59,535 nt of DNA from positions 1-59,535 of the forward strand of contig CAYFOM010000027.1 in NCBI GenBank assembly GCA_964344765.1. The letters are read 5' to 3'. Source of the stretch: JACNIZ01 sp964344765 (GTDB taxonomy: Bacteria > Planctomycetota > UBA1135). The notes under the pieces are model-generated. The model did no database searches. It was not told where the DNA came from and was given only the letters and a program-made list of their open reading frames with translations. Of the stretch, positions 52,743 to 59,535 are shown piece by piece (the stretch's first letter is position 1; every line of letters begins with the position of its first letter). The position numbers and the translations under genes were made by a program.

Positions 52743-54403
52743 CGCCGCGCAGTTTTGAAATAACTGTCGGCAAGCAATTTGCCGAGCTCGACGATGCCTT
52801 TGGTCGTGATCACTAACTTTTGTTCGCGCCCCGGCAGGTCGAATGCTGGGATGTGAATCAGGTTGGCGTCGGCTTCGGCCAACTCGATCAGCGGTTTGAC
52901 AACATCGATGGAGTTGACCTTCTCATCATCGGTCGGCGGTTGTTGACTGATATGCCACTTCAACTCCGGCGCGTTCAAGTCCACTCGACTTTGCGCAACA
53001 AACGACGCCAATCGCTCGATCGCTTTTTTGCGATAAGAATGCATGGACATATCGTTTTCCGCCAAGTGATAAAACACACCGACTAACTCGACCTCATGAC
53101 CTTTATTCTCAAGCTCTGTCACCGATTCCTGTACAAAAGCAACGAACTTCGCATAAATATTGCGCGATTTGGCGTCGCTGCCTTCAGGCGTCCAATCGAT
53201 TAACTGCGTGCCGCTATGCGTGAACTTTGCAATCGCCACATTGCCAACTTTCTTCTTCAGCAAACGCTGGCCAAAACTCAGCTCCGGTCCAAAAGTGTCG
53301 TAATAACCGGCCGGCCCCAGCGGCTCCCAGCCGTCCGACGTCTTGTAACCGCCGCCTATGCTGTATTTGTAAGCAATTTTGGGATTGTCCTTGCGCAACG
53401 CATTCAACCTCAGTGCTTTCAAGTCCTGCACAAACGCGCGTTCGCCTTCCATGTTGCGATGGCCGGCCAAAACAAACAATTTGACCTTGCTGCCGGCTTC
53501 ATAAGGCCACTTCTTCAACCGCCTCGGCGTATCCAACTCCACACCAACATTCCTCAAATAAGCATGCGCATGATTCACCCCATGCTCTAACTGCCCCAGC
53601 GTTCCATAGTGATAGTGCAGCCCGACGCCACCGCCGATCTCCACGCCCACATGCGAAGTCGGCACAAAATCAGCAAGCGGGTCGGCGTCGGTCACTTCGC
53701 GCTGACCTAGGCTGATCGCGTACATGCGCGGCCGCAGATCCATCCCCCAAATAGTCTTGGTGCAAAGCTCGCCGATGTAAAAGCGCAGGTCGGGTTGATT
53801 TAAATCCTTGCGCCAACGCGCCAAGAAGTTTTTCAGATTTGCGCCATAAGCAGGCATCGCGCCGTCCTCGAACATATCGTTTTCGCCTTGGTGCCAAACG
53901 AATCCCTCGATGCGGTACTTAATCCGTCGCTTATCCAAATCCGCCAACGCCGTCCGCACCCAATCCAAAGCCAACGGATACATCTTGAAGCCGCGCGGTT
54001 CGTCCGGGTTCCAATCGCCAGCCAAATGAGTTCCGCCCGCCGCGACCTTAATGATGGCAATCGGTGCTTTCGTATGACGCTTGATCTCACGAGCAAAACT
54101 CAATTCCGGTCCGACCATTCCTTTGACTGGTTGCAGCGCCACCCAGCCGTCGGATTTGGTTTTGTTTTCGCGGCCCAGGCAGTACGTGAACTTCACATCT
54201 TTCTGTGGTTCATCCAAACCGCGAAACGGCGCGAAACGTTCGATATCTTTGGCCTTCGAGTCGGCGCCCTCCATGTTCGACTGCCCGGCGAAAATGAATA
54301 CGCGGAGAGTGCGGTCGTCCTGCTGCGCGGCGGCGGAACTCATCAAGCACCACGCCAAAAGTAGGGCCAGGATTCGAGTGGCGAATGGAAGGAACGACTT
54401 CAT
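52739..54403 (-). CDS. Sialate O-acetylesterase-like protein with a duplicated, degenerate second domain
   Basis: 554 residues from the ATG at 54403, giving a signal peptide (to about 25, SSAAAQ). Two SASA-type domains follow. The first has FAGQSNMEG (catalytic Ser in GQSN) and WHQGEND; the second repeats the plan as LAGHRNMEG and YHLAENDMS, where the Ser is replaced by Arg. So domain 1 should be the esterase, acting on acetylated sugars outside the cell, and domain 2 is a likely inactive copy. Confidence 0.86.
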   Translation of the reverse strand: MKSFLPFATRILALLLAWCLMSSAAAQQDDRTLRVFIFAGQSNMEGADSKAKDIERFAPFRGLDEPQKDVKFTYCLGRENKTKSDGWVALQPVKGMVGPELSFAREIKRHTKAPIAIIKVAAGGTHLAGDWNPDEPRGFKMYPLALDWVRTALADLDKRRIKYRIEGFVWHQGENDMFEDGAMPAYGANLKNFLARWRKDLNQPDLRFYIGELCTKTIWGMDLRPRMYAISLGQREVTDADPLADFVPTSHVGVEIGGGVGLHYHYGTLGQLEHGVNHAHAYLRNVGVELDTPRRLKKWPYEAGSKVKLFVLAGHRNMEGERAFVQDLKALRLNALRKDNPKIAYKYSIGGGYKTSDGWEPLGPAGYYDTFGPELSFGQRLLKKKVGNVAIAKFTHSGTQLIDWTPEGSDAKSRNIYAKFVAFVQESVTELENKGHEVELVGVFYHLAENDMSMHSYRKKAIERLASFVAQSRVDLNAPELKWHISQQPPTDDEKVNSIDVVKPLIELAEADANLIHIPAFDLPGREQKLVITTKGIVELGKLLADSYFKTARR

Positions 54404-54520
54404 TGTTGGGGTTTGCGAATCTGGTTGAGGTGGTCGTGGCGGTGACTCGACGGCGTGGGAACACCGCGAGATTATCCTGAACCTCGACGGTACGCCGTCT
54501 TCCCACATCCCTCCACCAAG

Positions 54521-56782
54521 ATGAGTGCGGAACGCGTCAAGATTGTTGAACAAAACCTCGACCGCCTGCTGGCCGAGTTGCCCGAGGCGGCCCAGCTGCG
54601 GCCGGCCAGCGAACCGTTGCGGCCGGGAAGCACGCTGACCGCCGCCAAAGCGCGCGATTTGTTCGAAGACATGGTGCTATCTCGCACCCTCGACATAGCC
54701 GCGCGCGAGTTGAAAGATCGCGGCGAAGGCTTTTACACCATCTCGTCGGCCGGACACGAAGCCAACGCGACTTTGGGCGCTCTGCTCAGGCCTACCGACC
54801 CGTGCTTGCTGCATTACAGGTCCGGGGCGTTGTTTTCTTCGCGCCTGCGCCAAATTCCCGGCAGCACACCGAGCTGGGACGTGCTGCTTTCGCTGACTGC
54901 CTCGGCCGAAGATCCGGCCAGCGGCGGACGTCACAAAGTGTGGGGCAGCCGCGAAGCATGGATCCCGCCGCAGACGTCGACCATTGCCAGCCACCTGCCC
55001 AAAGCGGTGGGCATGGCTTTCGCGATCGGCCGTGCGCGGCGCTTGGAATTGCGCGCCGGCATGCCGCTGCTCGGGGATTTGCCGCAGGATTCGGTGGTCA
55101 TGTGCAGCTTCGGCGATGCGTCGTCGAACCACGCCACCGCGTTATCCGGAATCAATTCGGCGCGCTACGGCGTGCGCCGCGGCAATCCGATGCCGGTGCT
55201 GTTTGTATGCGAAGACAATCAACGCGGCATCAGCGTCGAAACGCCGTCGCGATGGGTGCAAGAAACTTGGCGGGGCCGTCGCCATTTGAATTTCTTTGAT
55301 GCCGTCGGCGAAATCGACGAAGTTTGGGACACGGTTGAGCTGGCGATTCGCACTTGCCGCCAACAGCGCGAGCCGGTTTTTCTGCGCTTGCAAACGGTGC
55401 GCTTGTGGGGGCATGCCGGCAGTGATGTGGAGACGGCTTATCGCTCGTTGAAAGACATCGAAGAATCGGAATCATGCTGTCCGATTATGGCAGCGGCGCG
55501 TCGACTGACTGAGATTGGTGCGGCAACGCCCGATCAACTTCGGCAGATCGTCGCGGCGACTCGCGCTCGAGTTCGCGGTGCGATGAAGGAAGCGGTTTTA
55601 CGTCCCAAGCTGACTGACGCCGATGATGTGTTGAAGCCACTGGCGCCGGAAGCGCCGAAGACTTGGCGGATTGCAGCAACCGATACCATTGATGAAGTCA
55701 AACGCCGCGAGGTCTTCGGCAAGCGACTTCCCGAAGAAGAGACCTCGGATACACGCCGCACGATGGCCGCGCGCATCAATCAAGCGCTGCACGACGAAAT
55801 GATGCGCCACCCGCAAATGGTTTTGTTCGGCGAAGACGTCGGCAAAAAGGGCGGGGTTTATGGGGTGACGCAGCGCTTGCTGGAACGCTTCGGTCAAGCG
55901 CGGTGTTTCGACACATTGCTCGACGAAACCACCATCCTTGGCGTTGCTCAAGGCTGCGCGCAGGCTGGCTTACTTCCGGTGCCCGAGATTCAATACCTCG
56001 CGTATTTGCACAACGCCATCGATCAATTGCGCGGCGAGGCTTGCTCGTTGTCGTACTTCTCGAACGGCGCCTTCCAAAATCCAATGGTCGTGCGCATCGC
56101 CGGTTTGGGATACCAAAAGGGCTTCGGCGGTCACTTCCACAACGACAATTCGATCGGCGCGCTGCGCGAAATCCCGGGCTTAGCCGTTGCCTGCCCATCT
56201 CGTGGAGACGACGCCGCGCGCATGTTACGCGGGGCGATGGCGATGGCGGCTAAGAGCGGACGAGTAGTTGTGTTTTTAGAACCCATCGCGCTGTATCACG
56301 AGCGCGATCTTTATCAGGACGGCGATGGAAAATGGCTCAGCGACTACCCAACGCCTGATGGAAGCAAAGACGCTGCACTGTTGCCCGGTGAGGTCGGCGT
56401 GCATCATGCCGACGCCAACGATTTGCTGATAGTGTCTTACGCCAATGGATTGCGTTTATCGTTGCGCGCCGCGCGGCAGCTGGAACAAACCACCGGCAAA
56501 CGCGCTCGTGTGATCGATTTGCGTTGGTTGAACCCGCTTCCGCATGAAGCGACCTGGGAACACGCCCAGCAATGCGGCCGCGTCCTCATCGTCGACGAAT
56601 GCCGCGCCACCGGAGCCGGCGTCGCCGATGCGTTAATCGCCGACCTCGCCGAACGCGGATTCACCGGCCGCATGAAATCCATCCGCGGTAAAGACGGCTA
56701 TATACCCCTGGCAGATGCCGCCAACTTGCTTCTAGTCGACGATCAACAAATCCTCGAAGCCGCCCAGGAGGTGTGCAAATGA
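54521..56782 (+). CDS. Fused alpha/beta 2-oxo-acid dehydrogenase E1 (thiamine diphosphate dependent)
   Basis: 753 residues from the ATG at 54521, with E1-alpha first and E1-beta second in one chain. Thiamine-binding features are present: CSFGDASSNHATALSGINSA in part (GDASSNHATALSGIN), and VLFVCEDNQ in the alpha half; in the beta half, MVLFGEDVGKKGGVYGVT and LLDETTILGVAQGCAQAG. It should decarboxylate a branched 2-oxo acid or pyruvate-like substrate. No E2 or E3 gene is in the window. The next gene overlaps its stop and has a strong ribosome site (AGGAG). Confidence 0.88.
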   Translation: MSAERVKIVEQNLDRLLAELPEAAQLRPASEPLRPGSTLTAAKARDLFEDMVLSRTLDIAARELKDRGEGFYTISSAGHEANATLGALLRPTDPCLLHYRSGALFSSRLRQIPGSTPSWDVLLSLTASAEDPASGGRHKVWGSREAWIPPQTSTIASHLPKAVGMAFAIGRARRLELRAGMPLLGDLPQDSVVMCSFGDASSNHATALSGINSARYGVRRGNPMPVLFVCEDNQRGISVETPSRWVQETWRGRRHLNFFDAVGEIDEVWDTVELAIRTCRQQREPVFLRLQTVRLWGHAGSDVETAYRSLKDIEESESCCPIMAAARRLTEIGAATPDQLRQIVAATRARVRGAMKEAVLRPKLTDADDVLKPLAPEAPKTWRIAATDTIDEVKRREVFGKRLPEEETSDTRRTMAARINQALHDEMMRHPQMVLFGEDVGKKGGVYGVTQRLLERFGQARCFDTLLDETTILGVAQGCAQAGLLPVPEIQYLAYLHNAIDQLRGEACSLSYFSNGAFQNPMVVRIAGLGYQKGFGGHFHNDNSIGALREIPGLAVACPSRGDDAARMLRGAMAMAAKSGRVVVFLEPIALYHERDLYQDGDGKWLSDYPTPDGSKDAALLPGEVGVHHADANDLLIVSYANGLRLSLRAARQLEQTTGKRARVIDLRWLNPLPHEATWEHAQQCGRVLIVDECRATGAGVADALIADLAERGFTGRMKSIRGKDGYIPLADAANLLLVDDQQILEAAQEVCK

Positions 56783-57774
56783 GTCGCGTCGTACTGGTTT
56801 TGCCCGGTCGCGGTTCTTACACCGAGCGCACCATGGGCCAGTTGGATCCCAAACACCGCTGGGTCATCGCCGCTGAAAACCTGCGCGCCGAACTCGGTTT
56901 AGATTCGCTGCTGGAGCTCGACGGCGCCGAACGCTTCAGCCCCGCGCGGCATCTACGTCCGGCACACGTGTCGCCGTTGATCTATCTGCGCACCATGCTC
57001 GACGTCGCCAAAGTTCGTGAACAGCACGACGTCGCCGCCATCGTCGGCAATTCGATGGGTTGGTATACCGCGCTTGCCACCGGCGGCTCCTTGAGCTTCG
57101 AAGACGGCTTTCGATTAGTGCAGAAGATGTCGATGCTGCAAGAGGAGCACGGCGCGGTGGGTGGGCAATTGGTTTATCCGCTGGTGGACGATGATTGGCA
57201 GCGCATGCCCGAACGCGAAGCCACGGTAGAAGCTTTGGTAGCAGCCAATCCTGATCGGTTATTCCATTCCATTCACCTCGGCGGCCAAGCGGTGTTGGCT
57301 GGCACCCGCGAAGGCTTGGCGGCGGCATCGAAAGCGCTGGAACCGGTGCAACAAGGGCGGATTACCTATCCGCTACGCCTGGCGCAACACGGCCCATACC
57401 ACACACCGCTTGTCGAGCAAACCGCCAAAGCCGCGCGCGGATTTGCACGCGACTTGTACTTCGAGCAACCCGAGATCGAACTCATCGATGGCCTAGCCCG
57501 CCGCCATACGCCATGGGGGGCAGATACCAAAGAACTGCGCAATTACACCTTCGGCGCCCAAATCACCGGCACTTACGATTTCACCCGTTCCGTCGAAGTC
57601 GCGCTGTGCGAACACGCGCCCGACCGCTTAATTGCCACCGGTCCCGGCAACACCCTAGGCGGAATCTGCGGTCAAATCCTTATCCACCTACGCTGGCGAG
57701 GCATCACCAACAAAGACGCCTTCCAAGACATCCAAGAAAGCGACTATGCAATCTTGGAATCCATGGATCGCTGA
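56779..57774 (+). CDS. Acyltransferase (malonyl-CoA:ACP transacylase-like)
   Basis: 331 residues from the ATG at 56779, overlapping the E1 stop and preceded by AGGAG (56766-56770). The active-site motif is GNSMGWYTA (GxSxG) with a later HGPYHTPL for the catalytic His, as in FabD. It probably moves acyl groups between CoA or an enzyme and a carrier protein. Coupling to an E1 gene suggests that the two act on one acyl chain, for instance to make a starter unit, but no ACP or ketosynthase is near. Confidence 0.78.
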   Translation: MSRVVLVLPGRGSYTERTMGQLDPKHRWVIAAENLRAELGLDSLLELDGAERFSPARHLRPAHVSPLIYLRTMLDVAKVREQHDVAAIVGNSMGWYTALATGGSLSFEDGFRLVQKMSMLQEEHGAVGGQLVYPLVDDDWQRMPEREATVEALVAANPDRLFHSIHLGGQAVLAGTREGLAAASKALEPVQQGRITYPLRLAQHGPYHTPLVEQTAKAARGFARDLYFEQPEIELIDGLARRHTPWGADTKELRNYTFGAQITGTYDFTRSVEVALCEHAPDRLIATGPGNTLGGICGQILIHLRWRGITNKDAFQDIQESDYAILESMDR

Positions 57775-57797
57775 TTCAGCCCACCAACGCCTGCAAT

Positions 57798-57832
57798 AAA
57801 AAAATCCCGGTCTACCCGCGGGTAGACCAGGA
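57798..57832 (-). terminator. Rho-independent terminator after the 57866 gene (minus strand)
   Basis: A 20-base perfect palindrome, GGTCTACC-CGCG-GGTAGACC (57809-57828), followed on the minus strand by GGGAT and T7. A strong hairpin at the right spot for the end of the minus-strand gene. Confidence 0.85.
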
Positions 57833-57865
57833 TGCGGAGGTCGGAGGTGTCCTCCAGGGGGCGCT

Positions 57866-58819
57866 TTATTGAATGGTGTCGGTTACCAGCGTACTGGCGT
57901 AAGCGGCACCGACGTCAAAGACCACTGCTTGCAGCCAAACTTGAGTACCGGCCATTCCAGGCGGAACAATTGTTGACAGAACGGCGTCTCCGATTGCGTC
58001 GGTTCTAATGTCGGCGAGTTCATAGATCGGACGATCCAAATCTACGTACAAGTTACCGCCCAATAGCGTCGGCCCGGGGCCGCTGATGGAAGACAGGAAT
58101 TTACATGGACGGTCGGCAAGGCCAGAGCTCACGAAAAGGGTGGAATACTGACCAGCATGGAGTTGATCGACCGAGAGTTGCGGCGGAGCGGATTCAATCA
58201 AGATGTCATCCACGCCGGCACCGTCGAGGTCGTCATAGGGGAAGTTGTCTTCCTGAAGAAACGCAACGTAAAACACACCGGCAGTGTTCACTGGAGTTCC
58301 AAGCAAGGATATGAGGCCGGAATCGGTCCATGTATTGGAAGCAAAGGTGCCCCATGGTCCCCAAACTTGGTACCAGTTCGAGCCGTCGTCCGAAATCCAG
58401 ACACCATCAACAAGGTGGTCCTCTTCACCCATCTGAATGCCCATGAACGACAAATCACGTCCGCCAGGATAGTTAGTCCCGTCGACCGCAAGAACCATGG
58501 CGTTGCGGACGTAGTGATAGTTGGTCGAGCTTGGAGTCAAGCCCATCTCTAAGTTGAATGAGCCGCTATATGGAGTAATGCAAGCTGCATCTTGCCCAAT
58601 GTTGCACCAAGCTTCTGAATCGGGAGTAAGGGACGCCGCGTCTAGGGCAGTCAAAGCCATATAGGGCGGAATGACGCCGGCTGCTGCTTCAAAATCTTCG
58701 GCCAGCGGCATCGGTGCCGACATGGCCGGAAGGTTGAGCGGACCAAGGTCTGTTTGCGCAATGGCGGCGGAAGGGCATACCGCAGCCGCAGTGAGGAGGG
58801 TGGTAACTACGAGTTTCAT
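57866..58819 (-). CDS. Secreted protein with shared C-terminal domain
   Basis: 317 residues from the ATG at 58819, with a signal peptide (to about 22, SAAIAQ). The N-terminal domain is a beta-rich MAM- or jelly-roll-like module (LPLAEDFEAAAGVIPPYMAL, with two Cys in WCNIGQDAACITP). The last 105 residues, from QLSVDQLHAGQYS, belong to the same C-terminal domain as the other secreted proteins here. Function unknown. Confidence 0.8.
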   Translation of the reverse strand: MKLVVTTLLTAAAVCPSAAIAQTDLGPLNLPAMSAPMPLAEDFEAAAGVIPPYMALTALDAASLTPDSEAWCNIGQDAACITPYSGSFNLEMGLTPSSTNYHYVRNAMVLAVDGTNYPGGRDLSFMGIQMGEEDHLVDGVWISDDGSNWYQVWGPWGTFASNTWTDSGLISLLGTPVNTAGVFYVAFLQEDNFPYDDLDGAGVDDILIESAPPQLSVDQLHAGQYSTLFVSSGLADRPCKFLSSISGPGPTLLGGNLYVDLDRPIYELADIRTDAIGDAVLSTIVPPGMAGTQVWLQAVVFDVGAAYASTLVTDTIQ

Positions 58820-58939
58820 GGGGAGAGCCAAGGGGAACGGGGGCGACGGCCACCAAGCTTGGCAGCCGTGTATCCACCCTCGCCGATTTGTATCAAAAAA
58901 GCAAGGATCGATTTGCACGACGTTAACCTTGTTCTTGCC

Positions 58940-59320
58940 ATGCTGTTGTTGCGCGTTTGCATGCTCACTTGGATCGCGGCGTTGGGCGCTTGCCAGGCTC
59001 CCGATTCCGCTCTTCCCGACCCGCTGGAAGCCGGTTGGAAAGGCAATCCGGTATGCGAGAAGTTATATGAGGATAAGGAGATACGCGTATTGCGCTGCAC
59101 CTTCCCGCCGGATGGTGGTCATGAACGTCACTATCACATCCGCCACTTCGGCTACGTGTTAAAGGGCGGCCGCATGCAAATTACCGACGCCTCCGGCACG
59201 CGCGAAGTCGACCTCAATGACGGCGCAACCTGGTACAGCGAAGGCGTGGAATGGCACGAAGTCGTGAATATCGGCGATACACATTCCGAATATTTGATTG
59301 TTGAACAAAAGGATCGATGA
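58940..59320 (+). CDS. Cupin-domain lipoprotein
   Basis: 126 residues from the ATG at 58940, with a lipobox leader (LTWIAALGAC). A single cupin follows: HERHYHIRHFGYVLKGGRMQI supplies several His metal ligands in part (HERHYHIRHFGYVL), and WHEVVNIGDT closes the barrel. It may bind a metal and act on a small molecule. The stop overlaps the next short gene's start (ATGA). Confidence 0.82.
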   Translation: MLLLRVCMLTWIAALGACQAPDSALPDPLEAGWKGNPVCEKLYEDKEIRVLRCTFPPDGGHERHYHIRHFGYVLKGGRMQITDASGTREVDLNDGATWYSEGVEWHEVVNIGDTHSEYLIVEQKDR

Positions 59321-59484
59321 CACATTTCCCCCAATTTTTCATTGCCTCGCTGCTGGGTTTATCCACTGTTTCTTTGGCTCAGGAAGCTGAGAATCCAGTC
59401 TCTCAAACTAAGCCGGTCATCTCTGCGGAGATCATTGACCAAGTTGAATTCGACGAAGATCCGGGTTTCGGAATGTGGTTTTGA
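59317..59484 (+). CDS. Short exported protein, unknown
   Basis: 55 residues, starting in the stop of the cupin gene (ATGA), with a signal-like start (FFIASLLGLSTVSLAQ). The rest is short and acidic, ending MWF. No family. It may be a real peptide coupled to the cupin gene, or the start of a longer gene damaged by a frameshift; the right edge of the window is 51 bases away. Confidence 0.45.
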   Translation: MTHFPQFFIASLLGLSTVSLAQEAENPVSQTKPVISAEIIDQVEFDEDPGFGMWF

Positions 59485-59535
59485 CTTTACCCAGTTAACC
59501 GCAATCCCCTCAAAGTCACACCTGGCAGGTTTCTT

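Noticed and set aside
59317..59535. TGA at 59482-59484 as a further selenocysteine codon, since the frame stays open to the window end
   Set aside because: Only 17 codons follow, which is expected by chance, no Cys-motif context is seen and no SECIS-like hairpin of quality lies at the right distance.

Overview
The window looks like one end of a contig from a Planctomycetota-like bacterium. This is an inference from gene style: three lipoprotein or secreted type I sulfatases, FG-GAP, kelch, LamG and PD40 secreted proteins, a CxxCH protein with a DUF2231-like membrane part, a DUF4838 glycosidase-like lipoprotein, a sialate O-acetylesterase-like protein, and many lipobox signals. No rRNA or other species marker is present.

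1-4800 is a type II-C CRISPR-Cas locus: the last CRISPR repeat with a terminator at the left edge (the rest of the array is cut off), then cas2, cas1 and cas9 on the minus strand, then a tracrRNA on the plus strand. The anti-repeat pairs with the whole repeat and has its own promoter. 4827-9334 is sbcD-sbcC, bounded by short direct repeats, followed by about 600 bp with no gene. 9941-25592 holds secreted and lipoprotein genes (FG-GAP proteins, PhoD-like phosphatase, two sulfatases), two small phosphatases and membrane proteins. At 25622-28972 a trmJ-like methyltransferase and tRNA-Asn are followed by an accessory patch: a HepT-MntA toxin-antitoxin pair between two copies of the tRNA terminator, a voltage-gated-like potassium channel, a BRCT protein, and a 30-bp fragment of the mntA gene. 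29090-34680 has an acetylpolyamine amidohydrolase-like gene and a Fur/Zur-type regulator heading a metal-linked ABC transporter and MerC-like cluster. 34738-42030 has ferritin-like, LamG, DUF3592, VOC, sulfatase, PD40 and kelch genes. 42087-59535 holds the PDZ/haem selenoprotein candidate described below, a protein of four 95-residue repeats, large secreted hydrolases, and a fused alpha/beta E1 dehydrogenase coupled to an acyltransferase-like gene.

The most striking signal is at 42087-43370 (minus). What looks like a 355-residue PDZ protein is in the same frame as an upstream signal peptide and thioredoxin-like start, interrupted only by two TGA codons nine bases apart. They fall where a CxxC redox motif is expected and are followed by two hairpins, one with an AGGUU apical loop resembling bacterial SECIS elements. 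I read this as a secreted UxxU double-selenocysteine thioredoxin-like protein carrying a c-type haem motif and two PDZ domains.
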